Source: Certhia americana
Lineage: Eukaryota > Chordata > Aves > Passeriformes > Certhiidae
Assembly (NCBI GenBank): GCA_018697195.1
Contig: JAGMWU010000042.1
Span: 62,001 to 126,000, forward strand
Direction of reading: 5' to 3'
DNA length: 64,000 bases
The notes under the pieces were generated by a model. The model worked only from the letters and a program-made list of their open reading frames with translations, was not told the DNA's origin and made no database searches. Below, piece by piece: positions 1-14,262 of this stretch (position 1 is the stretch's first letter; each line of letters opens with the position of its first letter). A program made the translations under genes and the position numbers.

Positions 1-3000
1 ACCCTTAGATTTAGAAAACAGTGAATATTAATCTTCTGAAAGTATAAATAAAATTGATCTCTGTAGACATTATCTGATGACTCATCTGTTGGACTATGTA
101 TAAATTCAGTTACTATCAAATAAATTTTATTTTTGGAACAGCTACAGCTAATGCAGTCATCATGCTGACAATGTGTATCATTTAACCTTAGGGCTTTACA
201 TTAATTTTACAGTGGAACTAAAACCAGAGACCACGATCATTTAATGGACTGCCTAGGTACACAAGCATTGAGCTGAATCTAGATTTCTATGCACTCAAAA
301 GGACCCTGAATTGTTACTGTTCAGCTTCCAGGGTTAGCAACGTATTGAATGGGAAGGGGCCTTTCATACATCTCAGAGATAAGATTTCAGATTGCTTGCA
401 GACTCAGCATGATACTCTTAAACTGTTTCTACTTTTATATTTGGATGACAATGGCAAATGGATTGCCTCATTGAAGTCAGCCAGAATTATTAAGTCTTCT
501 GTCTGCATCCCACCTTGACCTTCCACTTCAGAGCTGGCACTCAGAGACTGAGAGCACCACAAAAATCTGTTCTGAGACTCTTGTCACAGACAGGTTACTC
601 TCTACCAAGCACCACAAACCCCTGCTGTGAAAAAAACTGACAGCTAACAAAATGGATTTTTCTTTTTAATTACCTGATGCAATTTCCCAAACAGTCCACA
701 CTCCCCAGAGCTGTTGGTTTAGGTATGTGAAAACATGATCATGGACACATGAATTCTCTGAAAATTAATGACTAATGTTGTTCTTCCAAAGCCAGAGTTT
801 CCAATACCAAAGAAGGCAGTTGGGAAGAAATGCTGGTAGGGTGCACCACCATGTGTCTCCATTTGATCTCTGTACAGATGGATAAGGAAGTGATCACGAG
901 GAGCACAGGATGATTCCTGGAAAGCTGTGATAAATCACACACAAAATGATTCAGAGCACTCTGGTGCTTGAAATTGATGCTTCACTGAGTTGCCTTCTGG
1001 ATTCTCCATTAGCTATACAGGCAACCGAGATTCTAATTTAAGTACCCAAGCTCTCATGTACAGTATTTATATTGGGCATGCAAATTCTCTTGGGCAAAAA
1101 TACTGAACTCAGGTTACACAGACCTCAATAAAAGGCATAATGTTTATGGCAATCATTTTTCTTTTACATCTGTAAATCTTCCCAAACATTCTGGATGTTA
1201 AAAAACTGACAGTGGGGATAATATTAAAATATTAATTTGAGGAAAAATAGTATCTTTTTTATAAACTGGGTGTTTTGAAATTCCAAAATCTATACCAGAA
1301 ATGCTGTAGGATTTGCCTTAAAACAAGAGAAAGACATGTCTGAGCCAAATCCTGCTTAATTTTTCTTTTTTCTTTCCCAAAATGTGGCATTTCACATAAT
1401 CAACCTATTTTTTGTTGTTTTTTTTTTTTAATTATTTTATTTTCAATAATCAAAGAAAAAAAAACATCACACAGGAATGGACTGTAAAGCAGGCTGTTAT
1501 CTAATGCAGTGAAACACAATCCATGATTTGTGTTTTCTTTAGCAGATTTAAATCAGAGCTGCATTGCAAATTCCTCCTTGTCAGAGAGAATGTAAAGTCT
1601 AGGCAGCTCTGGAGTTCTAGCAAACCTGAACGTTGACCTTGCACATCTTTTCTTTCACTTTTTGAATGCTCATGAACTTAATTTGAGTGTAAATGTTTCA
1701 AAGATCAGTCTGAAGCAGTGTTTTTGAACTCAGCTGGGTCATAGGAACTTTCTCAGCACTCCATTCTAATTTGCAGTTTCACTATAATAAAAGCCCCAAA
1801 TATATTGCTACTGTCTAGACATTTTATCTGAAACAAGTGTCCTTTGTAGTCTCAGAGGACTTTTCTATTTTATTTCCAGTAAATCAAAGTCTGTGAAGAG
1901 CTTTGGTTCTTATTAAGACATACCCTTCACAGTCCAGCGACTGCCAACAGAGACAAGTCATTGACAGTTCATTTACATATAAGTGATGACTTCCATCAGG
2001 TAGTTGGCTCAAAAATACAATGGACATTCAGAGCATATCCAATATTTTTTGTTCTTTGATGAGCATCAAGTGCCAATTTATACACAGAAAATGACAATTG
2101 GAAGGTGAAGTCTTCTCTTCACTGACCTTACACTGCCTTTTGCAGATCTGGAGTGACATATTGTCATGTCACTAAACATTATTTAATTCCTCCAAAGAGG
2201 TGTCCAAAGCAAGCTGATACCAATAAATACCAGAACAACTGGAAATTTCACAGAAAACATGCCCTGGCTGCATTAATTGCCAGCACAAGTCACCAGATTT
2301 ACCATAAAGAGGCCAGTAAGGTTTAGATTTAGGGGAAATGAAAGGAGATGACTCCCAGCATCTGGATCAGGCAAGACAGAGGTGTGGAGGCTGCTGCTCC
2401 CTGAGCACAGACAGACAGACAGCTGTAGGCTGCAGCTGGCTGGGAATAATGCAGAACACGGTTCAGTCCTTGATATGGCACTATTTACAAGGTCAAGAGT
2501 ACAGCACAAGAATTTTTAGAAAACAATAGAAATATAATAATAGAAAAATTTAGTTCATGATAAAAAAATAGGAAATTAAAAATAATAAAAAATATAATGG
2601 CTAAAATAATTAAAAAGACTGGAACAGGCAACTCCTTTTAGTAGTTGAACAGAGCCAGATTATGTATCCCAGAGCAGCATCTAGTCACAAGATTGAATTT
2701 TTCATTTCTCTTAAAAAGGGTGGAGGAAAACAGACAAGAAGCCCTCCAACTACTGTACAGTTTCCAGTGAGAGGAAGCAGGCAGAATCCATGCAGCTGCA
2801 GCAGCAACAGTGCTTCAAGTCTTCCCCAAATTTGCCTCTGTACCCAGGTTATCCTCAAAGCTGAAGCATCAGTAATTCATCTGCAACCTGTGTGTGCCTT
2901 CAAACTAACCAGCAGGGGGATGGTTAGCTGGTAACCTGTTGGGTCATTTTTAATCTCAGAAATGATAATCGATTGACTTCCTTCTGCCAGATGCTTAAGC

Positions 3001-5640
3001 ATCTTGTTTTGGCAGGATGAACATGAACAGCAGGGGATGGACAGTTGGAAACTCCTAAAGGGCATCCGCTGGCAGAGGAGAGACATTCATCCCTCAGCAG
3101 CACATCTATTTTAGAGAGTTCCCATTGCCTCACACCTCCAGGTGGGCTGGATGCTGAACCAGCTGCTGGTGTGCCTGTATGGCAATGGGGAAAAAAAACC
3201 TCTGTGAAAACAATATCCCTTAACAATTTTCTTGCATCAGTCATCAGCTGTACATGCAGGAAGAAACACTCATGTTGCCTGCAGTACTCAGTACCTGCCT
3301 CCATGCAGCACAACCTATAGGCCAGTTTCAGAGACTGGGACAGAACTGCACCCATTGAGAAAAATTAGAGGTGCCATTTACTCTTTTAGAATTTTAAACA
3401 AATTCTGAAATACTTGCTGCATCTTCACAGAAGGATGACTGTCAGAATAAAGATTTGTCCCTTATATGGCATAAAGAAAAAAAGACCTAAGTAAAGAGAC
3501 TCACTCACTTATATGTTGCTGTAGGAATTGTATATTTTCCTTATCAATTCAATATAAGAGTTTTGATCTTTGACCCCAGTATGTACATTGCACACTGAGT
3601 CACCCTATCATATGCGAATTGATACATATGTTTTCTTAAAGTGCTCTAATATTATGCAATATGCTGGATTTTCACTTTTGGTTTTATGTCCTCATTAAGG
3701 TCTTCAGCATGAAGGAGTCCTGTGTCCTGCATCCTGCTGAATCTCAGATACAGTATTTTTTCCCTGCAAAGGAATGTCTCTACACTGGAATTGATTTCTA
3801 AAGACTTCATCAGTTACTTTTCACACAGTGGCAAAAGAAATCCTGAAAGGAGAGGTGATTTTCTTCTCTCACTGAAGAAGTTGCTAATGCAGCTGACATG
3901 TGAAAAATCAACTTTCTTTGACTTTCAACTGGAAAATGCTGTGGTAAAAAAATGAATAAAAAACATTTATTAGTCAGAAGAAAATAAGAAGTTTAATAAT
4001 TGGAAGCTTTATAAGAAAGGTGAATAACTTTTCAAAACCAAAACCCCAAATTCTACAATATTTAGACAAGGTTAATAAATTTCCTTTCCCAGCTGAGATT
4101 ATTCAGAAAAAATCAGGATGACTTTTTGGGCTGTTTTCAATAACATGAAGCTCATATTCTAAACAAAGGAATTACTAGCTAAAGTGATGACGTGACTTAT
4201 TTTATAGAACCATGCTGTATTTGCAAGCAAACCTGATTTCTGCCGCCCAACTAAGATGTGAAATTTTTAAGTTATTCCTAGTTTCAATTACTGGATTCTT
4301 CCAGGTCAGTAAGTTTTCAGGCCATGTAGAACTCTTTTCCAAGTGATCAAAGAGGAACTATTGCTGTTTTGGATTGCTCTTAATTCTTTATAAAACTTTT
4401 TTTTTTCACTTTATAAACACCCTAACACATCCTTAATTTGGCCATGCTATAACAATCAGTTTATTCAGTTTTAGCATTTGCTAACACAGTTGCTCTGTAA
4501 TGTTTTTGACTGTTTTTGGAAAAAGAAAATTGGAGTCAGACGTGTAAAATGCAATCCTTACAAAGAGAAAAAGAGAACATTTGAACATTTTATGAAGCAA
4601 AATAATGAAAAAGGAAGCTATTTACCATGTGGTCCTGTAACTCCAGAAGTCTCCCTCTTTCATTTAATCTTGCCTGATGTTCAGTCTTTAGTGTGCAGTA
4701 AAGGAATATGAGAGCTCCTGTCAGTAATTTTTCTCATCCTGACCAAGTCAAAGAAGAAAAGTATTACTAGAACATGACAAGAGGAAAGACTTATTAGTAC
4801 CCAATCAGAGGGAATAAAGATAGGACCAAAAATACACTGTTGTACGTCAGCCAGTCACCTACAGAATGATATTAGAGTTGACACAGAAGATTCTAAGTGC
4901 TAACCTTTCGTTTTCCTCAAACTGAATACCCTCTTCTTTATGTTCCCTGGAGAAACACTTCTAAAATTCAAGTAAAAAGGGAGTGCTAGGGAGCCAATAC
5001 AATTACATTAAGTACATAAGGTCATGCTTCACATTCTTCCTCAAGAATAACAAGAAAATCTGTATTTTTACAATTAAAAGGTAAATTCACAGTAAGAGGA
5101 GGAAGAAATACTGTGTTCTGCTTTACATTCATAAAGCAGCCCCTTACAAACTCAGCTTGCTGCACAGAAGTGCCTCACACAGTAAACACTCACTTGAAAA
5201 TAGGACCAATACCATCCAGAGCTATGTTCTTGGTATGTATTTTGGCTCACTTTAAAGTAAAATAAAATAACATATATTTAGCTTTAAAGTGGCACATAGT
5301 TGGCACAGTTCTGATGAATTGGAGTTTACCATGTGGATATTACTTTCTACAGAAAACAGACTATTTAAAAGGAATAACGAGAGCAGGATGCTTTCTAATA
5401 TGTTCCAAAAGAGGAGAAAACAAACACACACACAGAGAGGCAAACAGCAAACAAACAAAGGACTTCGTTCTGTAAATCCTTTCACACGTGAGAATACAGC
5501 ATTTGGCTGCCTCCATGACAGGGGTTATTTTTGCAGGAAGTAGGACCAGTTCCACTCTTACAGGACTAGCATTATTGCCATCAGACTAATAGGTAGTCAA
5601 ATGACTTCCTCAGACATAAAATAAAGTAAATAAAGGAGTG
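1..5640. other. unique AT-rich non-coding DNA
   Basis: I see no gene, RNA gene or recognisable transposon here. Both strands carry only short chance-length open frames; the longest is 143 codons on the minus strand at 2924-3355, which overlaps a 91-codon frame on the other strand and shows no family motif. The stretch 2515-2620 is almost pure A/T. A GC-richer island at about 2650-3340 has nothing recognisable in it. A short (ACAG)n run lies near 2405-2422. Confidence 0.6.
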
Positions 5641-5793
5641 GGTTTTGTTTGCTTCTTTGTTTTGGGTATATTTGTTTGTTTGGGGTTTGTTTGGTTGGTT
5701 GGTTGGTTGGTTTGGGGAGGTTTTTGGTTGTTGTTTTGTTTTGTTGTTTTGGTTTTTTGTTGGGGAGATTCTTTGGTTTGCTTTTGGTTTTTT
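5641..5793. repeat. T/G-rich low-complexity tract with (GGTT)n core
   Basis: The plus strand is almost entirely T and G for about 150 bases. At its core, GGTT is repeated from 5693 to 5710, followed closely by GGGG and GG runs. The open frames of 78 to 125 codons over it (rich in F, W, G and L on plus, Q, N, K and T on minus) are products of the skewed composition and not genes. Similar tracts, three of them containing the TTGGTTGG/CCAACCAA unit, occur near 22970, 29276 and 42340, so this looks like a recurring simple-repeat class in this genome. Confidence 0.9.
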
Positions 5794-7154
5794 AACTGTC
5801 TTACAACAGCAGAGGATTCAAATGATGCACACAGGCACATACACACTCCTATTTCATACTTTTACCCAGTACCACTCCACTGCAGCAGGCTGGGCCAGGA
5901 AATCCCAGAAATCCTATTATTGCTGATGGTGAACTGTCAGGGTGAGTTTGACAGGAGGTTTTTGTGTTACAGACAGACTTTGTGGCACAGGTTAAAGAAT
6001 AGGCAGGAGATGTAGAGCTGAACAAGAAGTTTTACTTCCTGCATCACTCGTCAACACAGCCAACACCATTTTGGCGACTGTGTTACTCCTGCTGTGTCCC
6101 AATGTCAAACATGTTCCTTATGAATCCTCTCAAAAGATTATTTGCACCTTTAACATTCTGGCTGAGCAACACAGTTCTCTGTGATAGTCTCCAACTGGAA
6201 AGTACAATTGGAATCGCAGGAGAATAATTATAAAGAGTATAGAAAGAAACAATTGCCAAGAACATTTACATTATGATTTCAAAGTCTAACTAGGCCTCTC
6301 CTCCATCAGTAGTGAAAACAAGGAGACAGGAGGAGAATAACAACAGAAGGGATAAGAAAGAGAAGCAGCTGGAAGAAATAAGCAGGAAGCCCCAGAGTGG
6401 AAAGTCTCTTGGCAGGATCTGTGGAAAATAGACCCATATCCATAGAGTTGAACTGTATAAAATAATCCATTACCAAATAAAGATTTAAAATAATACACAT
6501 ACTTCAACTTTTCTATTACCTGTTCTACCCAAGTAAAAAAAAAAAACAAAAAAACAAAACCTTTGATAATTGGGAGAACAGTCCGAAAATAGGAGTGTCA
6601 AGTGAAAATGATTTCTTCCTCTGAAGGGTATACTTAGTCTCTTCAGGTTTTTTGCATGGAGACTTTCCCATCAAAACTCTCCTTGTTAGATACTGTCCTG
6701 GTGACTTCTCAAAGTCTCATCAGCACTAGGGTGTGTCAGAAGTGGGGCTGGGTAGTAGGAAGCAACAGCAGAAATATTTCATTAAAAAAGCCAAAACCAG
6801 CAAGAACAAACATGCTGTAAAACCAAAAAAATAACTGACCATTCAAAATATTCACAATTATTCCTCAAGATAATTATAAAACAAATAAAGAAAAAGATTC
6901 CATAAGCCAGCTCTCCAAGATGAATCCATGCTACCTAAAGTAGACTTGTAGTGTTCACACACACAGCTGTACAAGTACACTGCTCAGCAGAGGCAGACAC
7001 TCAACAATGGTGACACATTTTGATGGGATCCTGATGCTGAGTATTTTTCTTGCAGGCAAAAAAGTTAGAAAAGTCTAAAACAGGTCATTAATTTATTTTG
7101 AAGTGGCCATTTCTGTGACCCTTTGATACTTTTGCTAAATGCCCTGAACACTTT
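5794..7154. other. unique non-coding DNA
   Basis: No gene or repeat family is recognised. There is a short A-run near 6534-6560, and several small A/T-rich patches. The open frames here are at most 125 codons, and the longest of them begins in the T/G tract upstream. Confidence 0.55.
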
Positions 7155-7245
7155 CTGGCTATGGTTGGGCAAAGTAACATTGCCTTGATCACCTGCCTCA
7201 GTTTCCTTGTCTTGAAAGTTGGAATAACAATATTTTGCAAAAGTT
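7155..7245 (+). mobile_element. ancient MIR-like SINE remnant
   Basis: The segment contains GGGCAAAGTAAC followed by GCCTCAGTTTCC, then TCTTGAAAGTTGGAATAAC. This is the order and spacing of the MIR core (GGGCAAGTTACTTAACC, GCCTCAGTTTCC, TCTGTAAAATGGGGATAAT). MIR is a tRNA-derived SINE with a CORE domain that was active before the amniote radiation. This copy is heavily mutated and its ends are ill-defined. The assignment comes from the remembered consensus; a repeat-library search could place it in another CORE-SINE. Confidence 0.55.
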
Positions 7246-10200
7246 AGTTAACTACAAAATAAAAAAAAAAAATAAAAATTGAATTGGTGTTAAAAGTGCA
7301 GCAGCAAATGCACATATTGCATTTGTCAGCATCAGAAGTACAGCAGCCCTAACTCACCCTGATGGATGTTACCTTAAACTAAATAAAGACATAATTGTAT
7401 AACTTTGTCACACAGTCAGCAGCAAACCTAATTGAAACTCATAGCCACAGAGGAAAGACAAAGAAATACAGGCGATTTGTAAAGGAAAACATTTTTAGGT
7501 AAAAACAGGAATAAAGGTACTCAGGTTTCAACTTGCTGGCCACTAAAAACTGCTGAGATTGAATGTGAAGTCAAGTATGGCTTGGAGCACTGGAAGGTAA
7601 AGCAAACAGGATCAGTTGGAATCCTGTCATGAGAAGGAAGCTATAGGCTGGGATCTTTAGTGATACTTGAGGTTCCTGGCTAAGTCTTATTAACATGAAT
7701 GAACATGAATATTTGCTGCTTTTCAATTTTAAGGCTTTATGTACCATACAGAAGCATAAGCCACCTTGTCGGTTTAGAAGGATTTTCTGCTTTTTTTAAA
7801 TAGATGCTGTTGCATCTATTTAATGTCCTTAGACATTAAAAGGAAATTTGAGGTCCTTAAAAGGACAATGAAGACATCTTTGAACCACTGGTATTAGGAT
7901 CTCAACTACTTCTTTTTAATTAAAAAAAATCTTGTTTGTTTGTTTGTTTTCTTTTTTAGTTATTTTCATTATTACTTCAGCTTTCTGCAGAAGCAAAGAA
8001 GATATGAAAACAGCCTCAGTCCTATGCTGGCTCAAGGAGGCAGCAATATTGTAATGTAAGTTTCTGTTGCAAAAAATTCATTAAAAGCAAAGATGACAGC
8101 TTGACTTTCAGATCACAGGCAGAGTTACAGGGCTGGCATGTAAAGAAAAAATAATAATATTCTTACTGGATATGGAATTCTCTGAGATAATAAATATGGA
8201 AAACTGTACTGACATTTTCAGTCAGTCTCCTGAATATAACTAAAAACCAGATACTTTGCTGTTTCACAACCTTGGCTGCAATTTACAGCTATACATAGGC
8301 AGATTTCCCAAATCACCACACTGGCAACACAAATAAACAATGAGATATACAGAGGGATGTAAGCAGTGGGGAAAAAGCAAAGAATTCCAGTACAAAACAG
8401 AGGTGGGGAAACAACAAAAATCTTGGACCTTTGTCTGCTTTTGTTAGCTAAATGTGGGGTTTAGAAGCATGAGGGTCAGGGAAAGGCTGCCAGCCCATGG
8501 AGACACAGCCTTACCTTGACTTCAGAGCAGCAACAATGACCAAAAGTTCAGGAATATTGTCTGCCTCCAGAGAAGAAACATTCCAATACCTTCAGCATGT
8601 CATTTAAAGTCAGTAAATCCAATGGAACAGCACTTGGAGAAAGACAACTGAGCCTCTGAAAGCTTCTGAGAGACAAATACAATAATTTAAGAGGAAATTG
8701 ATATTTAATACTATAAACCAATCTCAGGTTGACAAAGTTTGAGTACATGCATTTTTAAATGTGTGTGGCATATAATAATGTATGTTAGTCATTGGGATCT
8801 TCCAAAATATGTCATGGGATCTTCCTAAAATATGATTCCCTTAAAATCCAGGAATTCGAGTCCAATCTCCAACTCTCTCACTGTACAGTTCCCCCAAAGA
8901 GTGCAGTAATTATTAGGTATATATTATTGCACTGTGATCTAACAGCTTGGAAAAGCTGATGTCTCAAATAATCCATTATGATTTTAAATCCAGAAGCACA
9001 AAATCTGAAATAATGCAGTTTTAAAGAGAGTAGAAGTGAAAGAAAAAATCAATTAGCAATAAAAGACAAATTATACTGAAATATTGGCTAAGTTACAAAC
9101 TTGAAAATAATCTATTCTATTTTCTTTATATGTAATTCGAAGCCACATCATGTCTCTGTTAGAACTTCCCAGACTTAGCTGCAGTATATATATGCTGATA
9201 TGGGATTATGCTCTGTGCATTATGACTGGTTACATATTTCTCAAAACTTAATCCACTCTGAAATTTATTAAGCAGTGAAACTAAAATTCTATTAACCTTA
9301 ATGGGATTTACACAGGGGAATTCACACTTAATATGGATGCAACACTGACATTAAAAACTGTTGCCAGGAAAAAAAAGAGACAGGCTCAGTGTAGTTAAAG
9401 CAAAGCCATCACATTTTCTATTTATGTAGTCCTTCACAAGGGTAATCCTCTGCGTATTAAGCAGAGAGAAGAAAGAGCCACAGCCTGGTTGGTGTTTAAG
9501 CTCCTCAGATGCCAAATGAGATAACTGCATTTGCCAGTAAAGGGTGGTCTTACTGCTGTGGGACAAATAAACCTCGGTAGGAGGATGGGAAGGCATTATC
9601 TTTGGCTTTCTTATGGGTCATGAAAGTATTATTTCTCACATTTTCTATGGTATAATTCTGTACCATCACACTGCTGTTCAAATATACGTGGAATGGATAC
9701 AGATTCACATTCCCCTGTACCAGCCATTCCTCAAAGCCAAACTAAAGTAAAACTCAGATTTTTCTCTGGAGAATACTGATCCTTAGGGTTTCCAGGGTAA
9801 AATGAATTGTGAAGCAGACTCTAAGTCTTCTTGTGGGAGATGATTGACTTGATTTTGAAAGGCTGAATGTTTTCTGAGCATGTGATTCTGAATTCAGTTT
9901 GCCAAGAAGAAATTCATCAGACCAGATGCAAGTTGCTGGATAGATGAGATTTCAATGAGAAGGGACAGGAGAATCCTGAATTTTTATTCAAAGTGGATCA
10001 CTTAATGATGATCTGGGAGCATCAGAATGAGGGCTGCAAAGAGGAACATTGTATCCCTGGAGCTTGATTCCTTAGCTGTGTGAAGAAGGAATGGCATTTG
10101 GACAGATTCAGGAGTCACAGCAGAATCAGAATATTTTGGCTCCTGCAGGTAAAACTGTAATGCTCCCTCAGCTTTCAAGCTGCCCTGGCAGCCTTATATA

Positions 10201-13200
10201 CCAGTGTTGATGAAAATATTTGTAGTATTGAGGGTTGATCTTCTGCAGAACCAAGTCAAATAAAAGATCCTGAGTCAATCATGAAGAAATTAGAAAAATA
10301 AAATCTTGTGTAAATTAATAGAAACATCTCAGACTTCACAAGGTTCATAATTTGGATTCTCTGATATAAAAATACCAGTCTGAAAGAGAACTACTGAAAT
10401 TATGCTGTAGTACAAATGAATTGGTACTTTTAGGATAAATCACATTGTAAATGCAATTGGGTATACTGACATTTACATACAGTCTGAAATGATGAAAAAG
10501 AATCTCTTCCTTTCCTGTGCTACTGTTTTTTCATTAGGAACTAAGTATTCACAAAATAAAGCCTTTCTTATGCTCTTAGCATCTTTGCCCTTCCTTGGCA
10601 ATGCAGCCCTGATATGCTAGCACTAACATAAAGCTTTCTAATATAGATTTTCAGCTGGAAGTCTGTTTTGTTATTCTGTTCATGTCATTCTGCCCAGAAG
10701 GGTTTGGAAAACAACTATTTTAAAGACAGTAAAGCTGAGTTCCCCTCTTCACATCATGATTTGCTGTGTCAACATTCTTCATTAACTAAGATAAACTATA
10801 CAAAAATCTGAAAATGAAATTAGATGGTGCAGAGATGAATTTAACGTTAACGATCTTCTGAACACAGAGATAATTTGATTTTGGCCTTACAGTAAGCTGT
10901 CTCATACATAGAATAAGAGCCAGGCTGCAAATCTGAGCCTGGATCTTTTCTCTCCATGTGGGCAGAGGGTTCATTTGCAAGAGCATTTGCATTTGAGGAT
11001 TTTGGGCTTCTGTATTCTGGATTGCATTCTCCTTTTCATCACATAATTGCAATAATAGAAGCAAAACAGAAAAGGCTTCATCTTTCCTTATGTGTGCCAG
11101 GAATCTTAAAAAGGTGATTGAGGCTGGTCATAGCAAGTGGTCTGGAAGAGCAGGAAGTACAGAAGGAAAGTCCTGAGGTATTCTTTCAATAAAATGTCTG
11201 AAACTGGACAGTCAGGTACCCAAATCTTAATTTGAAATCCTCTTGGTGCAGCATGAAACAGATGAGATTCTTTCCATAAACCCACCAAATTTAGTAGAAC
11301 CCTTCCCTGACATCCAATAACATGAGTGTCTGTGGGATGAGTGAGGTCTCCACTCAGTTGGTGCTCTCACAGAGGAGTGCTTGGACTCCTTTAAGTTCCT
11401 TTAATACTGGGATTCATACCTCATCCAATGGTGGATGAGAACAGCAAGTAGACCCCCTCAGTGGCTGAACTCCTCAGCCAGGGCTTAGAAGTTGTGTCCA
11501 CGCACCAATCTGGTTTGGAAAAGCAGATTAACCATCCCATAAAGCTTTCTCTTGAACCCTCTCACATGAGGGGTGAAAAAACTGAGTGCTGCTGAATATT
11601 TATGCCATAGCCCCTTGTGGTGCACTGAGCTTCATTCTAAGATCATTGAAACAAATACCGCATTGCTCAACTTGTATTTCCATTTTTTTGTAGTGATATT
11701 GAGGACTGTTTTACATTCAAATGCTATCTGTCTTGAATTAATGAGGATAAGAAACATGCAGTACATTGCTACATATTTTCGGTAGCCCTTATGTTGTTTT
11801 CACCCTGTGAATGTTCTTGAGGGGAAATATACCACAAGAAAAGACATATATGAAAGGAAAAAGTAGTTATACTGAGTTCTCTCTCTCCCTTCCTACTCAT
11901 ATATCTGTCTATTCTTTCTGCAAAATATCCACATGGCTGATGGGCCACATGAGAAAGGATAGAGAGAAATATTGAGCAAGAAAGAAATAAATTGAAAAAG
12001 TTTATTTCCCTTAAAAAATCGTGCATCAAATGGACAACAGGCACTGTAATTCTTTCCTAATATTCGAAATCCTTTATTGTCCCAAATCATATTCAGTGAG
12101 GAAACAGCCTTACTAATTTATCATGTTACAGAATGATAAAAAAAAATACAAACTGCTCCAAATGCTCAGATCAGGCACTGGCCTGGTTAAACACATATCC
12201 AGTCATCATTCCATGCTGCTAAAAACCCACGTACAAGGAAATGGAGGTGCAAACAGGTTTGGACACCTGGATGTAGAAATTCAGTTGTCTGGGCAAGCAC
12301 AGTTAGGATCTCTGAAGGCTGTCTTTCCAAGATAATTTAATTTCTTCTTTATTTACTGGCTCACCAGCCATGTTTTTTTATATATAAATATGTATGCGTA
12401 TGCATAAAGTCTACACATCCTAACATATATATGCACATACAAATATATGATTTTTTTTCTCCAGTTTGTACCTATATTACCTTTAAATACACAATTAAAT
12501 TATTGCAAGTTTCATTGTATTATTTAAAATACTAATTACAAATTTCTATACATTTCTTTGCAGTCCTTGATTAATGAAATTAATTCTACATAACATTGCA
12601 ATTAATTTTAGTTGAACATTCAATCTCAATGTAATTAATATTTAATATATTTCTGCAATTTGTCCAAGAATGTTTGCTAAAGAACAATATTATTTCTACT
12701 GCTGCATTTAAAGCACGAATTTCTTTAACTCTGAGAAACTAGAAAGTTAGGAGTTCATAACAGAATATTAGATCATGTCCTCATACAACACTCCTGAAAC
12801 ATTCAAACATACCCACACATCTGGGAAGCTGTTTCTATAAAAACTCTTTCATACAAGTAATCCTTACTCAGCCTTTAGTCAAATTCCAAACATTCAACAA
12901 AGCTCATAATTTCCTGAAAAGTCAACATTTTCTTTCAGATGAAGTGGCCGGGGAGTCAGGTGATGAAATAGAAATGTTGAAATAAAAATGCTAAATCAAG
13001 AATTTCAGTGATAATGCATGCAAGTCATTTTTCCAAGATGTATTTTTCAACAGTTTTTTTTTATATCTGGGAGCAAAAAGCTCCTGATCAATTGAAAGCC
13101 ACTACATGGTTAGCGATAAACACATATCTTGTCCAGTAAGAATTTGCCATTTTATCTTGGTAAATCAAAACTTACTTTTTCTGTCAGAATCAACTGATTT

Positions 13201-14079
13201 GTATGAATATCTACAGATAAAACTACTTTATGCTTTTGGGGCTTCTAAGTTTTTTTATTCTCGGCATTGTCAGCTCTTACAGAAATAAAAATTTACTTAG
13301 AATAACTCTGCTCTGAGAAGATGGGAAGATTAAACATTATGATCCGTAGATTCATGACATCAGACATCCACTGTCAGAAAAAGGGAAACTTCTGTGTAAA
13401 CTGCAGAGATTTGTGACAATTCTATCATTCCCGATCTTTCCAGAGCAAGCAAAGAAATGACAGCATGGTGCAAAGCATCCAGGAGCTCTTTTCAGGGATA
13501 TTATTACTAGGTGATGGAAAATTGTCTACAGAATTGCTGCAATGTTTGTAAGCCATGCATGGTTGTAATGCAACCAAATTGAAATGTTACACTGGGGTTC
13601 CTTGTCAAATCTCTCCTTTCAATGCACTTTATTTATCTGATCTGACCTCAAATACTATTCCAATGATGATCTGAATTTAGCCCTTTAAACAGGGTAGTTG
13701 AAATAATTTCCATGCAAACTCCTGTAGGGAAATTTAGGATCCTTCCCCATTAATAAGAAAAACAGAAGGTAATGTTATTTGAGGAAAGTGAACAGTCACT
13801 GGAAATGCAAACTGGAGAGTTACTCAGATCCCTACTTCCAAGAGTGTAAGTATTTTTACCCACTTTGTCCCCAGTAATATTTGCTGTATCCTGGCCATGT
13901 TCTCCAAATCTGAAAAAGCAGACTGACTAGAAAATTAGGTTTTCCACTCATCTTTATTAAGGAAGGCTCCTGAAACTTTTAGTCTACCCTGGCCAAAGGT
14001 GCAGCAGGGAGGCCACTTCTTTCAGGACCATCAAAACATCTTTCAATTTTCCTAATTTTTTTTTTTTTTTCTGGACAGC
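7246..14079. other. unique AT-rich non-coding DNA
   Basis: No gene is recognised. It holds a poly-A patch at 7259-7275, a short (TTTG)n run at 7932-7950, a 22-base tandem duplication at 8794-8838 and a very AT-rich block at about 12355-12660. A 15-base T-run at 14056-14070 lies just before the first CR1 fragment. Open frames reach only about 92 codons. Confidence 0.55.
8794..8838. repeat. 22-bp tandem duplication
   Basis: The motif GGGATCTTCC(T)AAAATATG occurs twice head to tail, first at 8794-8815 and again from 8816. The second copy has an extra T and a different last few bases. This is a small local duplication of moderate age. Confidence 0.85.
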
Positions 14080-14262
14080 TCACAGAATCATGGAGTGGCT
14101 GAGGCTGGAAAGGGCCACTGCAGTTCATCTTGTTGAAGCTTGGTTACAGTCACAAACACCTTCAGCAGGTTGTCCAGGACCATGACTTTCGGATATCTTT
14201 GAAGGTGTAGGCTCCAAAATTTCTCAGGGAAGCCTGTGACAGGACTCAGACATCCTCACAGT
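14080..14262 (-). mobile_element. CR1 LINE 3' fragment (degenerate)
   Basis: Read on the plus strand, the segment starts with CACAGAATCATGGAGTGGCT and GAGGCTGGAAAGGGCCACTG. This is the reverse complement of a CR1 3' end, whose sense strand ends in the octamer ATTCTGTG. Further in, GCAGGTTGTCCAGGACCATG and CATCCTCACAGTGAAGAA match the CR1 pattern (GCACAGGACC and CCCTCACAGTAAAGAA). It differs in subfamily from the CR1 piece that begins at 14393. The distal boundary is uncertain. CR1 copies are typically 5'-truncated by incomplete reverse transcription. Confidence 0.7.

Noticed and set aside
2924..3355. 143-codon open frame, minus strand
   Set aside because: It overlaps plus-strand frames, has no recognisable domain, no splice or promoter context I can defend, and is of a length expected by chance in 64 kb.
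5610..6015. Open frames of 78-125 codons in the T/G tract
   Set aside because: They exist because simple T/G repeats lack stop codons; the amino-acid content is purely compositional.
7395..7460. Possible reversed MIR piece (TTTGTCACACAGTCAGCAGC)
   Set aside because: Only one short block fits the MIR consensus, and it is in the opposite direction to the better MIR-like piece nearby.
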